Below are positions 52,801 through 59,242 of a stretch of DNA of 64,000 nt, in pieces. Within the stretch, counting starts at the first letter, position 1. Every line of letters begins with the position of its first letter. Source of the stretch: a virus; the IMG/VR virus record IMGVR_UViG_3300025030_000061, positions 31,052-95,051 of that record. The stretch is one strand, 5' to 3'. A program made the position numbers and the translations under genes. The notes beneath the pieces were generated by a model. That model had not been told where the DNA came from. It was given only the letters and a program-made list of their open reading frames with translations, and made no database searches.

Positions 52801-52867
52801 CTCGGTAATCGAATAGGTTGAGCTGCGACTTTAAGAGATGAACGACGTGTTTGATGCCATTTAACAT
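46829..52867 (-). CDS. Giant multi-domain virion-cargo-like protein (2012 aa)
   Basis: Start at ATG 52867 (GGAGGG upstream). In order: module B (HLLKSQLNLFDY, about residues 10-49); a sigma-70-like helical region (175-400, with MKFGLDRFDHAYKDQDIAAAL); a HAD-phosphatase-like domain (410-525: ACIDFDGPLADY, IHTTRPD, DIYLDDRAVRF); module A (545-575); module C (640-700); a DdrB/ParB-like domain (770-950, VESGNGRTIAL); a Gly/Ala/Gln stretch that is the other-frame reading of the gene nested at 49099; module A again; degenerate and clear C modules (near 1470 and 1550); a Pro/Ala linker; and an acetyltransferase-like end (GGYTWARFGFKA). It probably enters the host with DNA. Confidence 0.7.
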   Translation of the reverse strand: MLNGIKHVVHLLKSQLNLFDYRAPAHEEVHHREGTTRHTANGGTVQVAATMAKVTVRGKEGDRLQHGHKVYYKVPGQPRKKKGTIVAGSHEEGYTIQPVRDGYTFRPAQITTDRDNVWTDEEHKAETARTGTRETTSRGGSTISTEESRRRAEVGQQRAQLDEGKVLTHPVFVSRMKSTLAHLATSNGFNPHYIDLGGALHNDDNDANELYSEYIAAAMNSYRTETSRAPEKDLDDLRDTLAGEGSDSRILMSMTRAGKTAALRHIIAHQRHLQEHTSYDGGMEDDQESGMRGIAAQAATVPEHESDAAKKAQLMQGIVTHLESLDDPIAAAIIKMKFGLDRFDHAYKDQDIAAALNRANMPAPEGERWDADQVKVRMTSALANLARTRGMQDLRGLLKSMQELGDLRKAVAEHQRTACIDFDGPLADYSQGFLGVDKFGPPVDGAAEGMHELKDAGWKLIIHTTRPDTPVLRAYLADNGIPFDEINTNSEQPEGANPGKPIADIYLDDRAVRFTSWGKALVDVNSLHKSVHLYAPSPIDGLMERFHLIKSHIQQYARQDGTVVQEHNDRRVRKHQDVIAHENKHGEQVHQGSTLKHGEDLMTHLRGNGWKEKETHPVKKDERKAVGKKEDMPEPGKIKGANQENSALVSAQRIITKMHEAAKNSDDPVAALTTIHTSRANPYLKAVDDEREKLLAHFGHKVDREATASKFEKDGHTVTIGKEGDQHKVHFAGVDPDKAKGQVTSIAGRRQVEETDTGKKDPKFITGRANLAYTAKGNKVQSKYSLVEASDLTTSHTIQGHINRAYPQEIQPRERERLSSQMQMANIMNDIRPEQLGHSANAADGAPIVGKDGAVESGNGRTIALSEAYKRGLADKYKTWLKGEAEHFGLKPEDVEGMQQPVLVRLRDENDSNTDRAEFAREANQSSNLGSSPAEQAWSDSERIDDTLLKKFQPDEDGEIYCDDNMDFINGFLDKLGKNESASLRDADGDPNKKAIERIQNAVFTKVYGSSVLTELQAESAKPKIRNVLRALNACVGDFAQVKGHDDLDVVPDMMEAIEYTLSHQGQSRAELEHTLRNAGSLNFTGDTPTFKTDYATDMILAIADRTGSRSRLENVFKGISHAIKTEVASRENPEVDMFSGPAEPKSKETVVKQALQQANSGADLNKAQSFQARAFTHLLLKHQGGQHGRERQGQKAVPAERGPAQAGAAGSRPAGRKSEQEGQGCQEAEGKGIRPGAGAAGREGTAGSRAGNARLIKARVRSYDRVTPHGALVHVMEHEDSRVRKYGQKLSFSQDSHEVRGLQRERFGHLPHWGKLDEATRLKVLDAEDIAADQHKRREEGTKGETTPMAEHLPGDRSGMLQMRMFKSIRTIPDRSLLIKSTAIANHPGYVLRTTAGPDGQPVRRWFRAGSAEAVRLGHAATGAFSPEEAMIDAMRQVAVPYFSDTSESNRMTARRSAHLRQLALIGNIDAIANLSTSRTRANYAAVDDYRAELLAAANAARNIAPPEETLAAAPAPTTITAGNMQNSALISAQNKINRLYEAAQEEDPVAAILAIQTTRSNGYTRAADDYRTLLLRHFGHNSDGTPQPASQSGEANSTPMPQAPVVQRETATPRSAPAPRTRRPSAPAAAQPPTNPVPGSANPLNLTEAQLGFVPRPDYPLTYYTGTDGYWNNRGQAGAMQPYRDTAQRDLARRYITQDAAMQNRARDYQAGTWVPDTPEARAQREAAERTAAVERDRAAREANERNRAALTNLQTKLVRSGFKAHGVPGANISGWGIDWPAIGAKAQNVMGLNSPDELKHALGTMLADYGGTTSFRVSVSSYDDRMIAVEMRGSDGTRIDRTFTKQSTGKVVVDHSYFQAGTSGGNSGKAFLRASMGVYKVIGATRVDVHANIDVGGYTWARFGFKATTANALQVIKNQVQRNLSFMQTSDKTVTAGGRRSTFRQFTPDQAAKVGDLLTSSNPESIWAIADMKHNGNDLGKALLLGTNWYGSLDITDDSTMRRFARYVN
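49099..49305 (-). CDS. Nested lysine-rich coiled-coil protein in another frame (68 aa)
   Basis: ATG 49305 follows CAAGGAGGTCAGC, a strong ribosome site. The product is a charged coiled coil (LLKRALQEADRLDAKANRKA, KEKASAQEQEQQAEKERQAA) with GC-rich third codon positions, the normal pattern for a real gene here. It lies wholly inside the giant ORF, one base out of frame. The giant ORF through this stretch reads Gly/Ala/Gln/Arg, the typical shadow of this frame. Confidence 0.65.
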   Translation of the reverse strand: MAENDKDKKLYQRKGDLLKRALQEADRLDAKANRKAKAAKKLKEKASAQEQEQQAEKERQAAEPVMPD

Positions 52868-52912
52868 GCTTCCCTCCGGCGGGTGCTTTGTGCCTGTCAT
52901 CCTAAGTCATCA

Positions 52913-52938
52913 CGTAGCGCATATCAAACATTTTGCCC
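52913..52938 (-). promoter_or_regulatory. 26-bp late box, copy 3 (before giant gene)
   Basis: On the minus strand GGGCAAAATG, TTTGATATGCGCTACG, 46 bases before ATG 52867. It abuts leader element copy 5 on the plus strand, so the gap holds two divergent signals. Confidence 0.75.
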
Positions 52939-52944
52939 ATTCAT

Positions 52945-52980
52945 ATCATTCTGTATCTGCGTCTTTACTCCTCCAAGCGG
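52945..52980 (+). promoter_or_regulatory. Shared plus-strand leader element, copy 5 (variant)
   Basis: ATCATTCTG and GTCTTTACTC are kept; the GGTGTAGG end is replaced by AAGCGGTACATC. It precedes the small gene at 53008. Confidence 0.45.
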
Positions 52981-53007
52981 TACATCTTCTCCCTTGGAGG
53001 CTCCACC

Positions 53008-53349
53008 ATGAAAAAATCGGCTCTGGTTCCCGTCAAATCTCTTTTCTTGGACATCGCTGCTGGCAGCCAGTCGGTCAACTTCGTGGAGCTGCTCTCCGGC
53101 TGGGGGCAGCGCCTGCGGATCTCCATCAAGTCTGATTCCTATCTCGTCCAGTCCTATGCTCGCATTGAGGTCTGGTCCGCGGCGGAGCTGAAATGGAACC
53201 TGGTGGCCTACGTGCAGCACGGCAGCATGCTGACGCCGGCCGGGCTGATCTACAATCCGAATCGCTCGGGCTTCCAGGCCTCCCACTTCCAGGCCGATCG
53301 CACCGAGCTGATCCGTCTTGCCGGTCTTGTGCTGGGTCCGGTCGCCTAA
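53008..53349 (+). CDS. Hypothetical protein (113 aa), plus-strand island
   Basis: Start at ATG 53008 after TTGGAGG. A soluble strand-rich protein (LFLDIAAGSQSVNFVELLSG, RISIKSDSYLVQSYARIEVW, LAGLVLGPVA). The plus-strand island interrupts the minus-strand late region and shares the leader elements of the left-hand genes, which suggests early expression. No family recognised. Confidence 0.6.
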   Translation: MKKSALVPVKSLFLDIAAGSQSVNFVELLSGWGQRLRISIKSDSYLVQSYARIEVWSAAELKWNLVAYVQHGSMLTPAGLIYNPNRSGFQASHFQADRTELIRLAGLVLGPVA

Positions 53350-53353
53350 CCGT

Positions 53354-53390
53354 ATCATTCCATACAACGGTCTTTCTCTACCCATAGCGG
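53354..53390 (+). promoter_or_regulatory. Shared plus-strand leader element, copy 6 (variant)
   Basis: ATCATTCCA and GGTCTTTCTC are kept; the end reads CCATAGCGGCATACAA, which contains part of the TGTAGCG-type word. Confidence 0.4.
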
Positions 53391-53419
53391 CATACAAAAA
53401 ATTTCTCTGGAGGCTTACC

Positions 53420-53872
53420 ATGCTGATCACCGAAACCCATAAAAACTTCCCCTGCGGTTCCAAAGGTCGTCTCACCGTCAAGTCCGATGCCGGCGAAGTC
53501 CTGGCCGTGATCATGACGCCGGTCCAGAAGGCTCGGAAATACTGCGAGGCCAATCCCGAGACGCCGCAGGGTGTCGAATTCGCCAGGGTAATGGTCGTTG
53601 GACAACACTCGGAACTGCAGGATGCCGTGGACGCTCTGGTTCCGGTCCCCGCTCCTCCGGTCCTGGCCGGCGCCAATCCGGAAAACACGGCGCTCGTCTC
53701 CGCGCAGCGCAAACTGGTGAAGCTTCACGAGGCGGCGCAGGGCGACGATCCGGTCCTGGCGCTTGCGGCGATCAAGACCTCCCGCGGCAATAAATACCTC
53801 AATACCTGCGACGACTACCGCGTCGCGCTCCTGGCTCACTTTGCCCAGGCCGGCATCGACGCAGCGGGGTAG
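53420..53872 (+). CDS. Protein containing a stand-alone module C (150 aa)
   Basis: Start at ATG 53420 after TGGAGG. The first 80 residues are a small domain of unknown kind (GRLTVKSDAGEVLAVIMTPV). Residues 84-142 are a clear copy of module C: ANPENTALVSAQRKLVKLHE then AAQGDDPVLALAAIKTSRGN and CDDYRVALLAHF. The same helical unit occurs in the giant protein at 50771-50953 and 48122-48298. Expressed from the opposite strand, it may bind the same partner as the giant protein. Confidence 0.7.
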   Translation: MLITETHKNFPCGSKGRLTVKSDAGEVLAVIMTPVQKARKYCEANPETPQGVEFARVMVVGQHSELQDAVDALVPVPAPPVLAGANPENTALVSAQRKLVKLHEAAQGDDPVLALAAIKTSRGNKYLNTCDDYRVALLAHFAQAGIDAAG

Positions 53873-53876
53873 GGTC

Positions 53877-54089
53877 ATGTTCGTCCGATATTCTGGCCGC
53901 TCCTGGCGCTCGTCTGGTTCTCACGACGCACAGGGGCGGCTTCTTCTTTCTCCGCTGATCGGTCCCGGTCCTGGGATCGCTGCCGATCCTGACGAGGTTG
54001 AGCTCTGCTCCCCGCGGGAGGTGGCTGCAGCGCGCCGTCTCCTGGCCAAGCGCATATCATTCTGCGGGCCGGGCTTAGGTCTGGTGTAG
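53877..54089 (+). CDS. Small hypothetical protein (70 aa)
   Basis: ATG 53877 lies 4 bases after the module C gene stop, with GGGGTAGGG before it. It reads FVRYSGRSWRSSGSHDAQGR and ends in a Leu/Arg/Gly tail translated through leader element copy 7 (RISFCGPGLGLV). The overlap makes the exact end functionally uncertain. No family recognised. Confidence 0.45.
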   Translation: MFVRYSGRSWRSSGSHDAQGRLLLSPLIGPGPGIAADPDEVELCSPREVAAARRLLAKRISFCGPGLGLV

Positions 54090-54090
54090 G
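54056..54090 (+). promoter_or_regulatory. Shared plus-strand leader element, copy 7
   Basis: ATCATTCTGCGGGCCGGG, CTTAGGTCTGGTGTAGG, preceded by AGCGCATAT, so it also carries part of the TGTAGCG word as in copy 2. It is 24 bases before the ATG at 54114. Confidence 0.5.
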
Positions 54091-54113
54091 TCATTACGGT
54101 TCTGGAGGATGTC

Positions 54114-54518
54114 ATGAGAAAACAGTTCAAGTTTGAGGGCCGGGTCGGTTGCATCGATGATTCTGGTTTCATCGCCTGGGGCGGCATTGGGTGCTCCATC
54201 GGTTCCGCTGGTCCCGATCTGCGTGACGCGATTCTCCAGCAGACCAAAACCTCCGCCCTTTTGCTCGAGGACGTCATGCCTCTCTCCCGCGAAGATTCGG
54301 TTTACCTTCGCTCCATCTCGGAACTCGTTTCCCGGCATTGGACCGAATCGCTTGACGCATTCTTCGCCAGGCTGCAGGGCATCCTCCCGCTCCCGGAAGG
54401 TTTCAAGATCGGTAAGGGGGGGCATCACATCTGGATCGCCAAGTCGGTACCTAAAACCGAGGCAGATACCTCTGGCTGGCATCGGCTCTGCTGCATCACT
54501 GAGCGGGGTGCCAAATGA
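54114..54518 (+). CDS. Hypothetical protein (134 aa)
   Basis: ATG 54114 after TGGAGG. A soluble alpha/beta protein (FEGRVGCIDDSGFIAWGGIG, EDSVYLRSISELVSRHW, GKGGHHIWIAKSVPKTEADT). Not recognised. Its stop overlaps the next start (ATGA). Confidence 0.55.
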   Translation: MRKQFKFEGRVGCIDDSGFIAWGGIGCSIGSAGPDLRDAILQQTKTSALLLEDVMPLSREDSVYLRSISELVSRHWTESLDAFFARLQGILPLPEGFKIGKGGHHIWIAKSVPKTEADTSGWHRLCCITERGAK

Positions 54519-54757
54519 TAGATTACAGCAACGTGGTAGAGCCGATGCGGTGTGAGGCTCGGGGCGGTCGTCGCCTTGGGCGCTTCCTCCTGGCGCTGGT
54601 GGTCCTGGGGTCGTCCTTGTGCTGGTGCATCGCCGGGGGGACCGACCGCCGGCCGGTCGAGGTCAAGAAGCCGGCGCCGGTCGAGTTCTCGGCCGCGCAG
54701 ATCAATACGATGCGGGCGAATGGTCGCCTGCTCAGTCAGAGGGGGTTGCTGCCTTAA
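54515..54757 (+). CDS. Small single-pass membrane protein (80 aa)
   Basis: ATG 54515 overlaps the previous stop. One membrane segment (FLLALVVLGSSLCWCIAGG) after a basic N-terminus, then a cytoplasmic or periplasmic polar tail with a helix (SAAQINTMRANGRLL). Possible superinfection or signalling role; not recognised. Confidence 0.5.
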   Translation: MIDYSNVVEPMRCEARGGRRLGRFLLALVVLGSSLCWCIAGGTDRRPVEVKKPAPVEFSAAQINTMRANGRLLSQRGLLP

Positions 54758-54830
54758 GGATTCATTTGCGGGGAGGGTAGACAGGATTACAAATTACTGA
54801 TATTGTTGCGGCATATTCCCTGGAGGGTCT

Positions 54831-55214
54831 ATGCCGCTTTTTTGTGCCCACTGTTCGACTCCTGCTGACGACGATGCTCCCTGGTGCGAGTGCTGCGGAA
54901 GTGACCTAGTGCCCGCTACCCTGGGTGTGGTCGCTGCCCTGGCTCCGATCCGCCGGCATGACGTAGTCGTCGATCGTCTCCGGGTGAACTGCGTGGCCTA
55001 CGGCGAGCGCCTCCGTCACGATCCCCTCACCGAGACGATGTCCTCGGTCTTCTCCTGCGGTCGCAATCCGGAGAGGATCGATTGCGTCGGTTGTCGGGTC
55101 TGCACCACCTGCGGAGACCTGCGCTGTACCTGCGGGCTTCTCTCCATCTCGATCGGGGTAAAAACAAAGGGCACCGTCATTGATACGGTGCCCCTACGTC
55201 CTCGCCTGGTCTAA
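54831..55214 (+). CDS. Zinc-ribbon protein (127 aa)
   Basis: ATG 54831 after CTGGAGGG. Ten or more cysteines, starting FCAHCSTPADDDAPWCECCG (double zinc ribbon) and continuing CVGCRVCTTCGDLRCTCG. The last codons run through the terminator hairpin at 55165. It closes the plus-strand island. No function is known. Confidence 0.55.
   Translation: MPLFCAHCSTPADDDAPWCECCGSDLVPATLGVVAALAPIRRHDVVVDRLRVNCVAYGERLRHDPLTETMSSVFSCGRNPERIDCVGCRVCTTCGDLRCTCGLLSISIGVKTKGTVIDTVPLRPRLV
55154..55193 (-). terminator. Minus-strand terminator after the MuF-like gene
   Basis: GGGCACCGT and ACGGTGCCC form a 9-bp stem with a 7-base loop; on the minus strand it is followed by TTTGTTTTT. It ends the portal-to-MuF operon, and the plus-strand zinc-ribbon gene reads through the same DNA. 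Confidence 0.8.
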
Positions 55215-55227
55215 TCATTCCTTCGCT

Positions 55228-56454
55228 TTAACTCTTTTTCTTCGCCCAGGGCTCGTGCCCGGTGTATGGGTATGGTCCCAGACAAGCGCACCAGGGGTGC
55301 ATGAGCCCGGCGACCGCCTTCATGGTGGATGCTCCGTCGTCTCTCCCTCCCAGAGCCACCTTGCCGCCTCGGATCGGGTGCGGCTTCCTGCCGATGTTCG
55401 TTGCGTTTCGGATCAGCGTAGAGAGCTTGAAGACCCTGGGGGTCTTGCCGTCGGGCAGGAGGTATGCGTACTTGCATTGGGCGCAGGCGGTCCCCAGGGG
55501 CATCTTGTAGACCGGCTTATCCACGTCTCCGTCGGCCATGAGGGCGTGCGCCATTCCCTGCTTCTGGGCGTCGGTGATCTCGTAGTATGCGACTCGGTCC
55601 CAATCCCTGGCCTTATCTTCCATGGTGCGGTGCAGCTCGCTGGCGAACTGCTGCCACGTCTCCACAGGCCGGGCCGGCGTGGGGATCCCCAGCGCTGCCT
55701 TGCGCTCCTGGTCGAGCACCGTCCTGGTGAGCGTCCTGGCGTGGAAGTCGATCGCCATCTCCCGGACCGTCTCGGCCTGCTGCTTCGCCCAGGCTTCCCC
55801 CACTCGGGTGGCGAGGTCAGCGGCGTTATTCGTGATGTAGTTGGCGGTCTGCTGCTCCGCGATGGCGATTGCGTGCAGGTCCGGCGCCAGGATGTGAGCG
55901 TACCGGGCCATATCCATGACATCGGCGAAGCTCTTGCCGCTCTCCACGACCTGGATCATCTTGCCCATGAGGAAGGCGCTGCGGATGAAGTGCAGGTCTG
56001 CCGGCACGCCAAGGGCGAACGTCTCGGGGGTTATGTCCTGGGAGACGAGGCCCAGGCGCTTCCAGCGCTCCAGCAGGTCCTCGGGGGGCTGGTACCCTTC
56101 GGATTGGAGCTGGGCCGCAATGAATCCGTAGCGGTCGTTAATGGCGAGCTGCAGGCGCCGCAGTTGCTCGGTGGTCAGCGGTTCCCTGGCGGCGCTGGCC
56201 TTGGCGATCGCGCTGGTGGCGATCTCCTGGTGGTAACGCTCTATGTCCGTCTGGGCTGCCTGGAACTCGGCCAACATCCGGTGGTAGAGTTCCTTTGTGG
56301 CGCGGGTGCGGGGGACCTTCGGACGGTTGTCGCATCCTACCGCCTTCTGCAGTTCCTCGATCACGTCGTCCTGGATCCCGCTCGCCGCAGCCATCCCGGT
56401 GATGGCCTTGCAGAGTTCTTCCCCGGTGAGGTTATGCTCGACCTTGAGCTCCAT
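55228..56454 (-). CDS. Head morphogenesis protein, MuF/gp7-like
   Basis: 408 residues. The first half is helical; residues 290-400 hold the MuF-like block: DWDRVAYYEITDAQKQGMAH, TACAQCKYAYLLPDGKTPRV (zinc pair), and HPWCACLGPYPY at the end. It follows the portal in the gene order as MuF proteins do, and is a minor head protein that may be carried in the virion. Start overlaps the upstream stop (TAATG). Confidence 0.75.
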   Translation of the reverse strand: MELKVEHNLTGEELCKAITGMAAASGIQDDVIEELQKAVGCDNRPKVPRTRATKELYHRMLAEFQAAQTDIERYHQEIATSAIAKASAAREPLTTEQLRRLQLAINDRYGFIAAQLQSEGYQPPEDLLERWKRLGLVSQDITPETFALGVPADLHFIRSAFLMGKMIQVVESGKSFADVMDMARYAHILAPDLHAIAIAEQQTANYITNNAADLATRVGEAWAKQQAETVREMAIDFHARTLTRTVLDQERKAALGIPTPARPVETWQQFASELHRTMEDKARDWDRVAYYEITDAQKQGMAHALMADGDVDKPVYKMPLGTACAQCKYAYLLPDGKTPRVFKLSTLIRNATNIGRKPHPIRGGKVALGGRDDGASTMKAVAGLMHPWCACLGPYPYTGHEPWAKKKS

Positions 56455-58010
56455 TATTTCAGCAGCTCGTCAGCCGCGGTCTGTACTTCGGAGACCGCCT
56501 TCTTCAGATCGTCCTTGTCGCCGCCAGGCTCCTCTCCGCCGGGTTTGTGCTCGGCAGCCTCCTGCTGGGCGGTTTCGCCGGCTTCGTGCGCAGCATCCTC
56601 GTGTTTTTTCCCCTCAAGGAGATGCGTGTGGAGGGCTCCGAAGTGCTTAGCATTGCCGTCCTCCCCTTTATGGCTGTTCCATGCTGCCTGGTGGGCTTCT
56701 GCTGCCTTTTTGTGGGCGGATGCGGCCGTCTGGTGGTCTTCGGCCGTGCCCGTCTTCCTGGCGGTCCTGCTGGCCTTGTTTGCTTCTTTGGTGAGCGCGT
56801 GGGCCTGCCGGCTATCCTCGTGCTCCTTGACGGCCGTGCCATCCTGCTTCGTGTAGCCGGTGACGTGGCTTTTCAGCAGTTCGGCTGCCATGGCGCCGAG
56901 TGCGACCGCTTTACTGAGGTCTTTGTGCATGGTGGGGCTCCCTTGATCAAGGTATCTGGAATAAACTTCTGAAAGATCTAGTTCCTGCTTCAGCACGGTG
57001 GCGACCTTCTCGTGCCTGTTGTTGCCGGCGACGTCATGGCCGTAGAGCTTCGAGCGCAGGATGTTACCGTCTGCTGATATGTCTGGGATGTGGCCGGAGG
57101 CATTGACCGCCTCGATCCTGGGCGCCAGGGTGACCTCCGCGACCGCTCCCAGGAAGTGTACTCGCGGTGGTTTGATCTCCCGGAGAAACTCTATCAATTC
57201 CTGGTTCGAGACGGCCTCCTCCTGGGATGGGATACCTACCACGAAGCGGTCGACGCCGATAATGCCGACTATCTCCCGGTAAGCGTCTGCCAGCGTCTTT
57301 GCTCCTACCTGCAGGGGCACGATGCAATTCGGGTTGAACTGGATCTGGCCGCTGATCCAGTCCCGGTGTTTCCGGTAAAGGTCCGCAGTCCCCTCCTGGT
57401 CCCCGATGATGTCCGGCATGACGAAGTACGGCGGGGTGATGGGCTCCTCGGCAGGGTTCGCTTCCTCGATGGCGTCCATCACGGCGTCGTATTTAGCCAG
57501 GACCTTCTCGAAGTCCATGGTCTTCCACTCTGGCGCCTCGTTGGCTCCCATGAGGGATAGCTGCTGTGCGGTCTGGTGGCTCTTGAGGTTCTTTCTGAAC
57601 AGCGAGAAGGCGCCGGAGTCGATGAAGACCCTAGCTCGGTGGTTCACGATTCCATTTGCTAATGCCTTCATCGCGGGCGCGGTCAGGAGGCCTATGTCGA
57701 TGCCTAATCCCACCTTACCGCTGTCTGCCAGGACGCTGGTCCCCGCCTTCAGTTCGGTGATGCTGGTCATCCCCGATGAAAACCTGGTGATTGATGCGAG
57801 GTTCACCTTCGGTGCGGTCACCTGCTGGGCCGACCGTACAATGTGAGTGCCTCTCGCCTGGATGTGGCTCACCGTCCCCGCGGCGTTACGACGTTCGTAT
57901 GCGGTGTGGTGAGGGTCATGGCTCGCCGAAAAGTCGAAGCCCTGTTGGCTTTTACGGAGGCTGCTGCTTGCGGTCGTGCAGTCTGTTATGGCGTTGGCGA
58001 GTTCGTTCAT
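56454..58010 (-). CDS. Protein with TGT/DpdA-like domain between cargo modules (518 aa)
   Basis: Module B opens the protein (SLRKSQQGFDFSAS, residues 17-54). Residues about 100-330 look like a tRNA-guanine-transglycosylase-type barrel of the DpdA kind: VFIDSGAFSLFRKN (131-140), PPYFVMPDIIGDQEGT (193-208), VPLQVGAKTLADAY, DRFVVGIPSQEEAV and a conserved PRVHFLGAV. Module A (LLKSHVTGYTKQDGTAVKEH) follows at 378-401, then an Ala/His/Lys/Glu-rich helical tail. If active, it may exchange guanine for a 7-deazaguanine in DNA or tRNA; no zinc Cys cluster is evident. Stop and start codons overlap neighbours. Confidence 0.6.
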   Translation of the reverse strand: MNELANAITDCTTASSSLRKSQQGFDFSASHDPHHTAYERRNAAGTVSHIQARGTHIVRSAQQVTAPKVNLASITRFSSGMTSITELKAGTSVLADSGKVGLGIDIGLLTAPAMKALANGIVNHRARVFIDSGAFSLFRKNLKSHQTAQQLSLMGANEAPEWKTMDFEKVLAKYDAVMDAIEEANPAEEPITPPYFVMPDIIGDQEGTADLYRKHRDWISGQIQFNPNCIVPLQVGAKTLADAYREIVGIIGVDRFVVGIPSQEEAVSNQELIEFLREIKPPRVHFLGAVAEVTLAPRIEAVNASGHIPDISADGNILRSKLYGHDVAGNNRHEKVATVLKQELDLSEVYSRYLDQGSPTMHKDLSKAVALGAMAAELLKSHVTGYTKQDGTAVKEHEDSRQAHALTKEANKASRTARKTGTAEDHQTAASAHKKAAEAHQAAWNSHKGEDGNAKHFGALHTHLLEGKKHEDAAHEAGETAQQEAAEHKPGGEEPGGDKDDLKKAVSEVQTAADELLK

Positions 58011-59242
58011 TTTGTCTCTGAGACATCCTCGCCCATGTCCTTTAGCCGCTCGACGATCGCTTTGGCGTGCCCTGCGCTGGGGTATTGGTGCAGTTCGTGG
58101 ATCATCTGTTCCACCTCGGCACGGTGCTGCTGCATCTGCGGGTGAGCGAGGAGCCCGGTGGCTGCCGCGTCGACCTGGGTGATGAGGTGCGCGATCTCGG
58201 GGGCTACCGAAACTACAGCGCCTTGGTGTTTGGGGTACGGGTTGTCTATTGGGCTGCCATCAGATTTCGTGTCTCCACTCCAACCATGGTGCCATGCCAT
58301 GTTCTCGAATGTTTCATCCGTGTATGGGTTAGCTCTCTCTGACTTACCTGCCGATTTGGCGGCTTTACCTTCTTCATATTTTTGATGCCTTGTATCGGGC
58401 CTACCGTGGAGCAGCGGTGCCGCATCTTCGCCCTGGATGGTGATCTCCTGTTTTTTGCCGCTGCTCCAGACCAGTTCGGTCTTGTCGCCGGCCTTGAGGT
58501 CGCCGAGGAAGTCTTCGGTGTAGGCCTCCCGCGACTCGATGATCTTCTTGATGTCGGCGGTGGTCATGCTGTTCGGCGCGGGGTAGGTGGGGCGCTGCGG
58601 GATCCTGTACCCGGCGTCCACTTTTGCCTCCTGGACGGCAACCGGCTGTTCATCCTCGGCTGCTGCTTTCCTTCGGGCGATCTCGTTGCCGACCTGGGCA
58701 AGCATAGCGTTGTCCCCGCTGTTAGCGAGTCCAGTCACCAGTTGGTGCAGTCCTTCGTCGGGGACCAGGTGGAGGTTGGCAATCGGGCCTCCCGCTGGCG
58801 CCGTGCCGCTTCCTTCTAGCTCGCTGATGTGCCGGTTCAGCATCCCTCCGACCTCGTCCGCTCCCCGCTTTCCGAGGCGCTCGTGGCCCTGGTACTTGAG
58901 GATGTTCTTCGCCGTCTGCAGGTACTTCTCCGGGGTGCTGTAGTCGGGATGGTCGGTGCTGATGCCGAGCCCTCCGCGGCCTCGCTTGTCGTGCTTCTCG
59001 AAGGCGTCGTGCAGTTCCTTCACCATTGCATGGTGGTCCTGGGGTTGGGTCGGGGCTCCCTTCGCCTGGATCTGGCTAGTGGTGCCTCTCGCATTGGTAC
59101 GGGTGTACGCTGCGTGATGCGGGTTCGAAGTCGCGGTTGCCGGGGCTGCGAAGTCAAAGCCCATCTGCGACTTTCTGAGGAGGTCCGGTCCCGTCTGTGC
59201 CGCGTCCTCGATGGCCTTCAAGAGTTCTTCTATCTTGTTCAT
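58007..59242 (-). CDS. Cargo protein with module B and RMF-like motif (from internal start, 411 aa)
   Basis: ATG 59242 follows AGGAGG with good spacing, and the start MNKIEELLKAIEDAAQ then LLRKSQMGFDFAAP parallels the start of the gene at 58010. Module B spans residues 21-62. Further on comes an RMF/CrpP-like motif (YEEGKAAKSAGKSERANPY ... AWHHGWSGD, near 58275-58385), the pattern known from ribosome modulation factor. The C-terminus is helical (VAPEIAHLITQVDAAATGLL). Confidence 0.7.
   Translation of the reverse strand: MNKIEELLKAIEDAAQTGPDLLRKSQMGFDFAAPATATSNPHHAAYTRTNARGTTSQIQAKGAPTQPQDHHAMVKELHDAFEKHDKRGRGGLGISTDHPDYSTPEKYLQTAKNILKYQGHERLGKRGADEVGGMLNRHISELEGSGTAPAGGPIANLHLVPDEGLHQLVTGLANSGDNAMLAQVGNEIARRKAAAEDEQPVAVQEAKVDAGYRIPQRPTYPAPNSMTTADIKKIIESREAYTEDFLGDLKAGDKTELVWSSGKKQEITIQGEDAAPLLHGRPDTRHQKYEEGKAAKSAGKSERANPYTDETFENMAWHHGWSGDTKSDGSPIDNPYPKHQGAVVSVAPEIAHLITQVDAAATGLLAHPQMQQHRAEVEQMIHELHQYPSAGHAKAIVERLKDMGEDVSETK

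Noticed and set aside
55180-56856. Plus-strand ORF of 558 codons opposite the MuF-like gene
   Set aside because: Leu/Val/Gly-rich antisense reading without ribosome site; MuF motifs are in the minus frame.
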